In this document: positions 1 through 11,900 of the stretch, piece by piece
How the letters are laid out: each line of letters opens with the position of its first letter
Numbering within the stretch: position 1 is the stretch's first letter
NCBI GenBank assembly: GCA_007449985.2
Contig: VIIQ02000212.1
Span: 62,001-126,000, forward strand
DNA: 64,000 nucleotides
Reading direction: 5' to 3'
Source: Desmodesmus armatus
Lineage: Eukaryota; Chlorophyta; Chlorophyceae; Sphaeropleales; Scenedesmaceae
Notes under the pieces: model-generated
Database searches by the model: none
What the model saw: only the letters and a program-made list of their open reading frames with translations
Told to the model about the DNA's origin: nothing
Program-made: the position numbers and the translations under genes

Positions 1-421
1 TGTCCAATACAATAATAAATTAAACAAGCAGGCGTGTGAGGTTGCATATGCACATCTCACCACGACGATGGCCATGTCCGGCTTCAAGTATCCACGAGGC
101 AACGCCTGCACTGCTGGAGGTTGCCCCGCGTTAAGTAGATCTGGATACGCCATACGATAAAGCGTATTCACAGGTGCCACACCCGGACCTGCGAGTTTGG
201 GTCCAGCCCGTTGAGCTGAAGGTGTCCACCCTGTCCTGACGTCGTTGTGCTGCAAGCAGTCTTCTGAGTCGCGACTTCGAAAGAATGCACCTTCAGCGTT
301 TACCACATTGTGTCCGAGTATGCTGACTGGGAATCATAAAACCCCAGTGCACACTCTGCTTTACAGGTCGGGACTGCTAGTTCCTTTCGGTCTTTTCGTC
401 CTGACACGCTCTCAAGCCAAA
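1..421. other. 5' flank, no gene seen
   Basis: I see no supported coding exon here. The stretch immediately before the ATG at 422 is presumably promoter and 5' UTR of the membrane-protein gene. The start of the window may hold the end of an upstream transcript, but nothing recognisable was found. Confidence 0.4.
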
Positions 422-1722
422 ATGCTGGCATATCAAACACCTGCACGTTCTCTGGCGCGTGTGGCTGCATGCCCACGCCCCTCCCACCCCTCCCTTCGGG
501 GTCGGGCAAGGCCAGTTCGGGGCACTGAGGGTGCTGACTGGGCATACCCTGGCGAGAAAGGCTGGACTCTGGGTTCTCGTGCGCCCAAGAAAACAGAGTT
601 CAACAAGGTTCCTGCAAATGACACGGTCTCGGACGCATCTCTCCGATATGTAGAGGTCGTGCATTGGTTGTTCCTGCTGCCGCCCATGTTCCTTTCATAT
701 GTGGCCTTTCAGTCTGGCGTGGCAGCAGTGGCAGCAGGGGCAGCAGATGCAGCCAGGTCCTTCTGCATGGTGGTTTTTCCTGTGATCCAGGTGAGGGTAC
801 CAGTTGCTGTACACACAACAGCAAAGCCAACATCATCATGAGCACTAACGATTTGTTGCTTTGAAATGCTTACAGGCCATAGCAGCACTCACACCAATGG
901 CTCTGCACGAGTATGAGGGCTGGCAGATTGCACCCATCAGTGATGCCATTGACACCAGCACAGCAAAAGCTGGCAACCAATGGCTGCGGCAGGTTGCACT
1001 GCGTTATCTGCTGGCATTCCAAGCTGTCGGTCTCATGCTGTTCAACATGGGCACCTTCGGCTGGGATGGCACGTGGGCCAAGGCCTACAGCTGCTTGTGT
1101 GTGGTTAGTGTGGTGGGCATAGTGTTTGGTCCCAAGCAGGCATTGCCGCTGAAGATGCCTTGGGCACCCAACTCAGGCCCAAAGGACATGCCCATCCCGT
1201 TTCCCCCTCTCTGGTTTGATGTGATGTTTCTTTTCCACGCCACCATCAACGTCTTTGCTTATGCACAGCGCATGGGAGTCTTCGTCCCAGCGCTTGGGCC
1301 CATCCTGGGCCTGCTTGCCAAGTGGACGGTGGCTGCCGTTTCTTGTGTGGGCATCATCTGGGCCCTTGCAAGGGAGGGCTCATACTCCTACAAGGATGCC
1401 ATCATGCCGGGGTGGCTGCGCCTGGCTTTCTACGGCTACATATTGCCCATAGGCCTTGTGGCTGCGCCATACCTGCCTGTCTGGGGCGACAGTGCTGGTG
1501 TCAAGGCATCCATGTTCTGGGTGCCGTCCGTCATGGTGTTGGTGGGTGGTTTTATTGAGGCTGGGTTTTGCTGAAACTGTCTGGGACCAGTGGATGCATG
1601 CAACTGCTGTGGTTTGGCTGTTGATGGGCTTTGTTGCGGCCAGCCTGTGGCTGTACCCCACACAGACAGCAGCTGTGTGTGGGGCGGCATGGGGCAGCAT
1701 GGCGGGCTGCCTCAAGTTTTGA
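422..1722 (+). CDS. Plastid-targeted multi-pass membrane protein, unknown family (1-nt frame break)
   Basis: Two exons, 422-790 and 876-1722, join in phase 0 across a short GT-AG intron (791-875). The N-terminus from ATG 422 (MLAYQTPARSLARVAACPRP) is rich in Arg, Ala and Ser with few acidic residues, like a chloroplast transit peptide. About eight hydrophobic segments follow, beginning at WLFLLPPMFLSYVAF and including YLLAFQAVGLMLF, FDVMFLFHATINVFAY and VVWLLMGFVAASLW, so an integral plastid membrane protein is likely. The frame hits a stop at 1572-1574 (FIEAGFC-stop). One frame over, the sequence resumes as AETVWDQWMHATAVVW and reaches a stop at 1720-1722. Removing one T from the TTTT run at 1566-1569 gives a continuous protein of about 404 residues. 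I read this as a sequence error or a recent mutation. The family is not recognised and no function is assigned. Confidence 0.6.
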
Positions 1723-1923
1723 AGGTGTTGCTTGAGAACAAGGCATGGTCATGATGTGTGTTCGTGGCTGTCAGCTGGTGTGCAAACGACCTGGGGTTGG
1801 CTTCTGTGACTTGTGCTGACACCATTCGGGGGCTGATTGTGATGCTGAGCAATCTGCTGGCTTTGACTGCTCAGCAGTGATGGCAATACGGCCTTGGGTA
1901 GCTGGACTTCCTATCATGGGTTT
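1723..1923. other. 3' flank of membrane-protein gene
   Basis: Non-coding, probably 3' UTR leading into the minisatellite. No clear polyadenylation signal was identified. Confidence 0.3.
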
Positions 1924-2835
1924 GTGTGCTGGCTGGGTTGTGGGTTGGTGTTCTATCTGCAGACTGGGCTCATGGGAATGCTGTGCCTCCTCTTTATCAG
2001 GATGGGATGTGTTTGTGCATCACACGCTTGACAAGCCAAGGGTTGAGCTGGGCTGCATGGGGGAGCGATTCAGCAGCACAACAGCGCTTTGCTGTGTATT
2101 CTTGTGAACAGTTGTGTGCTGGCTGGGTTGTGGGCTGTTGTTCTATCTGCAGACTGGGCTCATGGGAATGCTGTGCCTCCTCTTTATCAGGATGGGCTGT
2201 GCTTGTGCATCAGGCGCTTGACAAGCAAAGGGTTGAGCTGGGCTGCATGAGAGTGCGAATCAGCAGCACAACAGCGGTTTGCTGTGTATATTCTTGAACA
2301 GTTGTGTGCTGGCTGGGTATAGGCTGTTTTTGACTGGGCTCATGAGAATGTTGTGCGTCCTCTTTATCAGGATGGGTGTGGTGACTATGCTTGTACAGCA
2401 CGCGCTTGACAAGCCACAGGTTGAGCTGGGGATGCATGGGGGTGCGATTCAGCAGCACAACAGCGGTTTGCTGTGCATCTTTTTGAACAGTTGTGTGCTG
2501 GCTGGGTATGGGCTGTTGTCCCATCTGAAGACTGGGCTCATGGGAATGCTGTCCCTCCTCTTTATCAGGATGGGCTGTGGTGACTATGCTTGTACAGCAC
2601 GCGCTTGACAAGCCAAAGGCTGAGCTGGGCTGCATGAGGCTGCGAAGCAGCAGCACAACAGCGGTTTGCTGTGTATCCTTTTTGAACAGTTGTGTGCTGG
2701 CTGGGTATGGGCTGTTGTTCTATCTGAAGGCTGGGCTCATGGGAATGCTGTGCCTCCTCTTTATCAGGATGGGATGTGACTATGCTTGTACATCACGTGC
2801 TTGACAAGCCAAGGGTTGAGCTGGGCTGCATGTGT
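1924..2835. repeat. 190-bp minisatellite, about 5 units
   Basis: The word GTGTGCTGGCTGGG recurs at 1924, 2114, 2304, 2493 and 2692, giving spacings of 190, 190, 189 and 199 bp. The units share internal blocks such as CTGGGCTCATGGGAATG, CCTCCTCTTTATCAGGATGG and CGCTTGACAAGCCA. Copies differ by scattered substitutions and small indels. Several frames stay open across units, but the translations are Cys/Gly-rich and look like by-products of the repeat. The array lies 200 bp downstream of a stop codon and may be part of a long 3' UTR. Confidence 0.9.
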
Positions 2836-2879
2836 AGTGAAAACGTGTAATCAGATTGACAGGTGACAACTCCAGTGTG

Positions 2880-3830
2880 CTGCTTGGGGGTACCGGTCAA
2901 CACCACATGCTGTTGGGTGGGTAATTCACTGAAGGTTTGCTTGCTGCTCGGGTTGTGGGCTGCTGCAATATCTGAAGACTGGGCTCAAGGGGAGCCGTTG
3001 CACCTCTTCTTTGTTAGCATGGGTCGTGCTGTGTGTTGTGTATGCAGCAGGGGCTTGACGAGTTGGGGCTGCATCTGTGGTAAAATAGCCGGTGATGATG
3101 TATTTAGGTGACAACCCGGTGGGCCTCAATTGCTGCATCGGGGTGCTGACCAGCAGCACATGCCTGGTTGGCTGGGTATCTTTTGGGAGGGTGCTGAATG
3201 CATCACCAGCTGTTGCAGTAGTTGAAGACTGGGCTCAGGGGAAGTGCTGATCTCCTCTTTGTCAGCATGTGCTGTGCTGTGTATGCTTATGCAGCCTGGT
3301 GCCTGTCAGGAGTGATTCTGGCTGCTGCTTGATTGGCTCTTGGAGTTGTTTGTGAGTGCTGAGAGTAGCTTGAGCAGCAGTGGGTGAGTATGCCACATGA
3401 AAATGCAAGTTGTCTTATGGTTGAATGGGCATGGCAGTTGTGTCAGGTGCCTGTTGAGTTCCTGACCGTGCGAGGGTGATGTGCCGGGGTGCGTGCCTGG
3501 CGAGGCACGCCTGAAATCGTCTTCTTGTGGAGTGAGCATCTGCTGTCGGAGTCGAGCAGTTCAGGAGGGGGCAGAAATCTCCTGGGGGCAGATAGGTATA
3601 TTGGTAACACATTGACTTCCTCGGGGTTGTATGGTACAAGAGCAGCGGATATATGGGCCTCAATTGCTGCATCAGGGTGCCAACCAAAAGCACATGCATG
3701 GCTGGGTATCTTTCTGGAGGGTGCTGATTGCATCATCAGCTGCTGCAGTAGTTGAAGCCTGGGCTCACGGGAAGTGCTGATTTCTCTTGTGTCACCATGG
3801 GCTGTGCTGTGTGTGCTTATGCAGCCTGAG
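2880..3830. repeat. Decayed copies of the same minisatellite
   Basis: Fragments such as GAAGACTGGGCTCAAGGGGA (about 2975), GGCTGGGTATCTTTTGGGAG (about 3170), GAAGACTGGGCTCAGGGGAA (about 3224) and GGCTGGGTATCTTTCTGGAG (about 3702) show that the array once extended further. Spacing and identity are much lower than in 1924-2835. No gene is supported here. Confidence 0.6.
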
Positions 3831-4399
3831 GCCCTGAATGACGCATATCACAACATCAGGGTGGGGACAGCGCTGTCATTCCGATGTAATGGGGGTCAAT
3901 GTGTATGCCAGCACAGCCTGGCAGGTGCTGCCCCTCTCAGTGTATTCTGTCACAGTACAAGGAGGGCTCCAGGTCAGCTCATAAAATTGCATTTGTGGTG
4001 ACTCAGTGGCAGTGCTTCGGCCGATTAGGGCCTGCTTGAGGCTGGGCACAACTGAGAGTGCAGCTCAGGTTGCAGCAGCAGGTAACCTCCAGAAAGTTGA
4101 GCAACAGGCATCCTGAGGTCGGGTCACCTGTGGCACAGGTGTGGTCAAACACAGCCAGAGTCCACAAACGACCCGTAATCTCAGTTGTGACACCATCAGG
4201 CCACACCTGACGCATAAAGATCACATTGAAGCTGTGCGCTGTTTGCTTCGCGTGGTTGCCAGGCTGTTGCAATCTGGGCAATCAACTTCACCCTAGCCCA
4301 GCCTGGAGCTTGCTTGATGCAATCTGATTGTTAGTCTGCTGTCTTTGTCGGTGATGGTCAGGGCTCTAAGTGTGCAGTAGGAGGGTCGAAATCAGCCAC
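3831..4399. other. Intergenic region before CRSH
   Basis: No coding exon or strong repeat is seen. The last part is presumably promoter and 5' UTR of the following gene. Confidence 0.3.
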
Positions 4400-5880
4400 A
4401 TGATCATCCACAGCTCAGTGGACGCTTCTCGGGCCCTGCGCCCTGGAGACTCCCAATTGCATGCTCGTTGCATTGGTGTAAACCGTTTGAAGAATCAGGT
4501 AGGGCATATGCTTGCAGGCCGATCATCTGTCCTCAGCAGCAGCAGAGCAGCACCTGCAATGCAGGAAATGCATGCACTGCTCACCAAGCACTGCATCACG
4601 TCAACCTGTGTTTTGTACATTCAACAGGGGTCAACAAAGCGTCATGTTGCCCCGTTGGGCTTACCTAATGACGAGGCAGTGCCTGCACCCTCTGCCAGCA
4701 CAAGCAACATGCTGGCCCTCATGGAAGCATGGAGCCAGCTGTCAACCCACCTGCAGCAGCGTCCGCAGCCCGAGAGCGTGATCAGCAGCGGCGAGTTCTC
4801 GTCAGATGCCAGCACTGATGGGTCATCCTTCCCCGACAGCAGCAGCAACGCAGAAACCTCACAGCTCATACTGTCCGCCCTCAAGCTTGCAGTCCGCAGC
4901 CTCTCCCGCACAGTCGCAGACCCCAGCACGAGCAGCAACAACAGCAGCAGCATTTTTGGCGGGAACAGCACCAACACCAGCACCAGCACCAGCGCGCATG
5001 CAGGAGGACACAGCGTCCCCACCTTGCCTGCAGTCAAGCGCTCCCTAGCCCTGGCAGTAGCCCTCGCAGAGCTTTATGCTTCGGGGCTGCCTCTTGATGG
5101 TGCTTCTATCGCAGCAGGGATCGTAGCAGAAGCAGTTGATGTGTCTGCGCTGCACATCAACACAGTGCAGGCCAAGTTGGGGTCGGAGGTCGCTGCGTTG
5201 GTGCATGATGTGCTGGCTGTGCGCCATGCACCAGAGCGGGCACAGTCTTATGACGATGCAAGCAGCAGGTGAGGAGACTGGACATTCGCACAAGAATGCA
5301 CATGTCCCATACGCTGTTGGACGTGTTCACACCCCCCCCCCCCCCCAGCCCTGATCCCAAAGCTGGAAATGGCGCACCCGGCTCCTGCACATGGTGTGCC
5401 TGAAATATCTGGGTGTGGCAGACGTTCAGGGGTCATGCTGCCTACAGCTTATGGCTGCCTGCGCATTGTGCAAACCGCCTTGAAGCTGCCACCCCACCTT
5501 GCATTTTGCTCGAGGCAGAGCACTCATAGCCACAGTTGTTAGCAGCAGCAAGCACCAAACTGAATACACAAACATCACTTACTCATGTTCGTACGCTACG
5601 TGTCCTGCCTGCCTCACTCTGCTGGTGCTACCGTTGCTGCCCCTTCCTGCCTGCAGTGCTCTGCGTGGCTGGCTGCTGTCTGTGTATGACGTCAGAGCAG
5701 CAGCTATCCACATAATTACTCTGTGTGCTGTCGCTGTTTGGGCCACTCTTCTGCTGCGTTTTTCTGCCTGCAGTGCTCTGCGTGGCTGGCTGCTGTCTGT
5801 GTATGACGTCAGAGCAGCAGCTATCGAGGTGGCCTGGCGTTGGCTGGACCTGGCAGGACCCCTCAATGACTTCAGCACAC

Positions 5881-5916
<36 letters not shown>

Positions 5917-7578
5917 GCAGCAGCAATGGTGAGCGCCCAAAGTACCAGCAGCAGCTGCTGGCGATGGAGGCGTTGACCATTTACTGCCCACTGGGTCATG
6001 CTTTGGGCCTTGGGGTGTGCGCAGCAGGGCTGGAGGATGCTGCGTTCAAGGTGAGAAAGTGAATGGGTCAGTAGCAGGATATCGTGGCATGGTTGTAGTT
6101 TGACATGTTGAAGAGGCTTTGTTGGAGCATTTATGGAGCCGGACTTTCTCAATAGCTGTAGGTTGAGCGTCAGGGTGCCCCCCCCCTCTGGCCAAAGTTA
6201 CAGCGCTCCCCACCACTGCCGCTGTCAACGTCATCGTTTCACTTGCAGGTGCTGTTCCCCAGCTCCTATGCCAGCACGGCCAGGCAGGTGCTGCCCCTCT
6301 CAGCAGCAGCAGCCTCCACCCTGTCTGCCTGTGAGGCCGCCCTCAGCAGTGCCCTGGAACAGGACGCCTCCTTCACAACCCTGGCGTCTGGGGTTCGACT
6401 CCTGGGCAGGGCGAAGAGTCTGTACAGCATCATGCGCAAGCTGCTGCGGCTGCAGGACCCCGCAGCTGGCAGCAGGCGGCTGGGGCAGATGTATGATCTG
6501 CTGGGCCTAAGGGCGGTGGTGTTGCCGCGGGAGGATTTGCCTGCAGCAGAAGCAGAAGCGGCAGCAATGCAAGCCTGCTATAGATTGCAGGTGGGTCAGG
6601 ACAGGGTGCAGTAAGGGGCCTGATGTGAGAAGGGGGGGGGGGGGGGGTGTATGATCTGCTGGGTCTAAGGGCGGTGGTGTTGCCGAGCGAGGATTTGCCT
6701 CGCCGCAAACATGTGGGGATACTTGTCTTCCTTCAACTCACAATCTGTTGAACGCCTTGCTGACCGCTGCCCACCCTTCTTGCTGCAGGAGGTTGCACAG
6801 CAGCTGTGGCAACCCCTCCCAGGGCGTTCCAAGGACTACATTGCATCCCCCAAGCAGAACGGCTACCAAAGCCTGCACTCCACCTTACTGCTCGCACCAC
6901 CAGACAGCGACGGCAGCAGTGGCAGCAGCAGCGACGGCAGCAGTGGCAGCAGCAGTGGCAGCAATGGCGTGGTGTTGAGTTACTTGGAGTTGCAGGTCCG
7001 CACGGCAGCGATGCATGCTGCTGCTGAGGGAGGGGATGCGGCACACTCGGGGTACAAGGGCCGCCTTGAGCGGCGACAGGTGAGGACAGTGGTGGGGGTT
7101 TCAAGGGTTTTACGACACAGCAGGAGGCTATGTACTCATGCATGGTGTGTGTGTGTCGACAGAGGGAGTACTTGGATACATGCAAGCTCACTAAGAGTGT
7201 GTGTGGGGGGGGGGCGTGGTGCCCTTCATGTAAACTGCCACAGTGGTGGTCCATACAGACTGGCATTGCCATTGTTATTGATGTTTCTGAAGCTACTGCT
7301 CAGCTGGCCCACTTGCTGCTGCCTCACATGCGCATCCATATGCGCCCATCCCACACACATGTGTGTTAGATGCATAGATGCATGCATTGAATACAAAGAC
7401 TCCTCTCTCCTCAATGTTGCAGACAGTCTCCCCACCAGTCCTTGTCCTACATGGGTGTTTTCTGCTGTGTGTTCGCTGCAGGTGCGTCAGTTGCAGCAGT
7501 GGACACAGCAGCTGAAGCGACGGCTGGCGGCACCACAGCCGCAGACGCTGCTGCTGACAGCAGCAGGCACGGCAAATG

Positions 7579-7626
<48 letters not shown>

Positions 7627-8936
7627 TGACATCTGCTATGGCGCCACCGTCTGACATGTCCTTCTGCAGCAGCAGTGAGAGTGACGCAGAGTGTGAGGCT
7701 GATACCGCTAGCAGCAGCAGCAGCAGCAGCAGGATGTTGTCGAAGCAGCCTCCAGCAACAGCAGCAGCAGCAGCAAGAACATCAGAGGATGCCGCGTCCG
7801 CCCAGCAGCAGCAGCAGCAGCTGGAGCCAGCAGCAGGAGCAGCAGCAGCTGCCGAGCTGTTCCACCATCTGGATCTGGATGGTGACGGCCACCTCAGCTT
7901 GTACGAACTTACGGTGCTTCTTCAGGAGCTTGGAGCAGTCAGCCCAATGCAGCAGCAGCAGCAGCAGCAGCCGGGCCAGCAGCGGGGCAAGCAGCAGCGG
8001 GGCCAGCAGCGGGGGCAGCCTCTGCTGCTGATGTCTGTGCAAGACTCAGCAGCAGCCGCGGATGCCGATGCCGCTGCTGCTGCTGTGGGTGGGGATGGTA
8101 CAGGGGCCAGCAGTGTTCAAGCAGCAGCGGCGGCGGCTGCGGCAGCAGCAGCAGCAGCGGCAGCACCTGTCTCGTATGCGCAGCAGCTGTTGGAGCAGCT
8201 AGACATCAATGGGGATGGCTTGGTGAGCCTGTCGGAGTTCCTCACCTTCTATTTAAGCAGCGTCACCACCAGCAGCGCCAGCAGCAGCAGCAGTACTGGC
8301 CATGACACTGGCATCACCAGCAGCAGCAGCAGCAGCAGTACAGCAACCAGCAGTGGCGGCCAGACGGCAGGTGCTCTGTGGTCGAGCCTTCATGCAGCAG
8401 CAGCAGCAGGAGGGCCGTCAGCGACCACACCAGCTGCCACTGGCTTCACCGGTCACTGCTCACGCCACAGCAGCAGCAGCAGCAGCAGCAGTGGCAGCGG
8501 CGGCTTGCTACACAGGGGCTCACGCGCGGGTGTCCGGCTTCACTGCAGCAGCAGCAGCAGTAGCGGCAGCAGGGGTTCGAGTGCTGGGCGTTGGAGGTGC
8601 CAGGCTGTGGGCTCTGGAGCAGCTGCTGTCACCGCTGCTGCTGCTGGCAGCGATGCAAGCAATGCTGAAGCTGAAGCTGCTGCTGCTGCTGCGGGGGCCC
8701 AAGCAAGCAGCAGCTCTGCCGGTAGGCCAGGCCTACAGAGACCTCCTGCTGCCCCCTACCAACAGCAGCAACCTGCAGCAGCAGCAGCAGCAGGGACTGC
8801 TGCTGATAGCAGCAGCAGCATTGGCGGCGTTGGCGGCGCTCTGCACCAGTATGATGGCAGCAGCGCAGCAGCAGCGCTCTCCATAGAGGGGGATAGTGCA
8901 GACAGCAGCATACCACAGCAGCAGCAGCCCTTGCCT

Positions 8937-8967
<31 letters not shown>

Positions 8968-11900
8968 TGTTTGTGGACCTTGAGGAGCTACAGGGTGACC
9001 TCCGCCGGCAGCAGCAGCGGCAGGAACAGCGGCAGCAGCAGCAGCAGCTGCCGACAGTGCTGGAAGATGCTGCTGCTGGGGCAGCGCCCAGCTTCGTGCT
9101 GGTACCTGTCAGCACCACCAGCAGCAGCAGCAGCAATGGGTCGAGCCGCTTCCAGCCGCCGCTGTCGGCGATAAGTGTGACCGACCGCCTGGGTCACACC
9201 TTGCCTGAGATTGCGGTGCCGTCCTTTGGGCCATTGTTGGTCACCAACGCCCCGCAGGTATGTAAATTTTTTTTCGTCATTTCAGGTTCTAGGCTCTCTG
9301 CCAGGGTTTTAAGCTGAAATGCATGTTGTCTCTCTGCTTTGTGTTGGTGTGCATGGCCAGTCAACCATCCCAAAAGTGGTGTTCGTTGGGTTATTGTTTT
9401 GGCTCTGCTGCCTTACCTGTTGGCAGCGCAGTGCTGTTTGAACAGCGCACAACTTCACAACACCAGGCGTACAACTCTACAGCACTACGCGCACAACTCA
9501 ACAACCACGGGCGCAACTCTGTCACGGTAGGCGCACCTTTCACCACGCAATACTACCACATCTGCGCCACCTCACCTCCTTTCCTGCTCCTTGTTTTGAC
9601 ACGCTCCCTCATGTCGCCGCACAGGTGTTCCCCTCCGCCGACGTGGCCGTCGACGTCTCGACCGACCGGCGGGAGCGGCTGCTGCTTCAGCTAGAGGTCG
9701 TCAAACCCCCGGCAGCCAAACCGCAGTCCTCACAGCTCGAAACCTCAGCAGGGTAGTCCGTGGCCGCCGCACCGCCGCCACCGTGTGCGTCAACGGCCAC
9801 CCGCTGCTGCCGCCGCATGGTGCTGCTGCTGAAGTGTCTCTAGGAGATGTCCTGGAGTTCGGGACAACGGGGATAGGGTTCCAGGTGCAACAGCAGCAGC
9901 AGCAGTTGGCGGCTGTGGCAGCGGTACGGCAGTACTGTGGGGTGTATGCGCAGCAGCGGTTGGGGCTACAGCTGCCGGTACAAGAGGCGGTACAGCAGCT
10001 GCTGCAGGCGCCTGCGGTACCGCTGCCCCGCCAGCAGCAGCAGCAGGGGCTGCCGCCGCAGCAGCTAGCACCGGTAGTCGAGCAGCAGCAAGACTTCTTG
10101 CAGCTGCAGCAGCAGCAGCAGGAGCAGGAGAGTCGCCTCGAGCAGCAGCAGGACAAGGCGGCGGCTGCCGCTGCTGTTGCCAATGCTGCCGCTGCTGCTG
10201 CCGACGCTCTCGAGCTACAGCTGCGGGGCATATCCCGTCTGGTGCGCAGCGACCCCCGTAGCGCAGAGCAGCAGCTAGCAACCCTCGCAGCCGAAAACCC
10301 CACTGCTGCTGGCCCCTGGTTTTTATGGGCGCAGCTAGCAGCGGGGCGCAAGCGGGTGTGGATGGCGCGCGAGTTATACAGGGCGGCGGCCGAGTGTCAG
10401 CAGCAGCAGATGCTGCTGCTGAGTGCTGCGGAGGCTGCTGCCGGAGTGACACGGGTGCTGGCGCAGCAGCAGCGGCAGCAGGAGCTGTTGATTGCTGAGG
10501 GTGTGGCAGCTCTGTCGATGAGCTCCTTTGCTGAGGAGGACGGTAAATCTGCCCAGCAGCAGCAGCAGCAGGCTGCGCAGTCGTCACCTGCAGCAGCAGC
10601 CAATGGCAGCAGCAGCACCAGCGGCGGCAGCAGCAGCAGCAGCAGCAGCGGGACCAACGCTGCCTTCCGCCTCACCAGCAGGCTGATACAGATCCTGCGC
10701 AGCTGGGGAAAGCTGGAATGGGACCAGAAGCTCTTCGGACCCGCTCGGCGGTTGTGGCGGTTGGCCGCTAACGAGGCGTTCAAATTCCCATATGAGATCT
10801 CGGCGGGAGGAGGGGGTTCCGTGCTGCATTGCTGGGCGACGGCGGAGTTTGAGCGGGACAACATCCTCAACGCGCGGATCATCATTGGGGAGGCGCTGAG
10901 GAAGTGCCCTCGTGACGCAGCGGTGAGTATGCTATGGTGTGCTGTGCTGTGCTGTGCTGTGCTGTGCCTTCTCTCTTGTATCATGCACTGTACTGTACTG
11001 TATTGCACTGGCTGAGTTTGCTCTGAAGTGCTAGTGTGATGCCAGTGCCACTCCCGTTGGAGAAGCCATCGAAAATGTCTGCTGCTGGCTCATCTTGGTT
11101 TTGTTGCCAACAACTGGTTTTGTTGCCAACGGCTTCACTTGCTCAATGTGATTTTCATAGCAGTGGATGTCACCATTAGCAGCCAGCTGAGAGTCTTCGT
11201 TGACGCCAAGCTCTGACGTCAACGATGCTCAGCTGGCTGCCATTGGCGACAACCACTGCTATGAAATCACATTGAGCAAGTGAAGCAACTGCTGTGCCGC
11301 GAATATACCATTTGTTGTTTGCCTCCCCACTGGACTTTGTCTACAAACGATGGCCAATGCCCTCGAGGCAGAGCTTGACATAAAGGACTTGCTTGATATC
11401 TGTGGGGATGCTTGTAGGCGGCAGTCCTTGCGGGCCCGGCGGGCTCAGAGGCAGCAATCCCCCACCCACCTACCCACCCACACACTCTTCCACTGACCCA
11501 CGCACTCACGCACGGACGCACCCACCCACGCTCGCACCCACCCACCCACCCACCCACTCACTCACTCACTCACTACATTTTCTCTCACTCACTCACTCAC
11601 TCACTCGCTCAATCACTCAATACCTTTTCTGTCTGCACACCCACTCACCCCAACTGCAGGTGGCAGTCCTTGCAGGCGGCATCGAAGCATCAGCAGGCGA
11701 CGAAAACGCCGCCCGCGTGCTCTTCATGCGCGCCTACCAACTCGACAAGGCCGACAAGCAGCTCTACACAGTATGGCCGCGAATGGAAGCCTCGACCGGC
11801 AACCCCGAACGCGCCCGGGCGCTGTTTCAGGCGGGGCTGTCGCTGTACCCCAACAACACCAAGATCCTAAACCTCTATGCATGCTTTGAGGAGGACCAGG

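Noticed and set aside
2210..2656. Open frames on both strands across the 190-bp minisatellite
   Set aside because: They exist only because the repeat lacks stops in several frames; the products have no domain and change with each unit.
6385..6405. GGTTCGACTCC, a tRNA B-box-like word
   Set aside because: It lies inside a conserved CRSH coding exon, and there is no matching A box or cloverleaf upstream.
7080..7481. Continuous frame through the CRSH intron, suggesting a longer exon
   Set aside because: Clear GTGAGG donor and CTGCAG acceptor in matching phase; the intervening translation is Cys/Val-rich and unlike RelA proteins.
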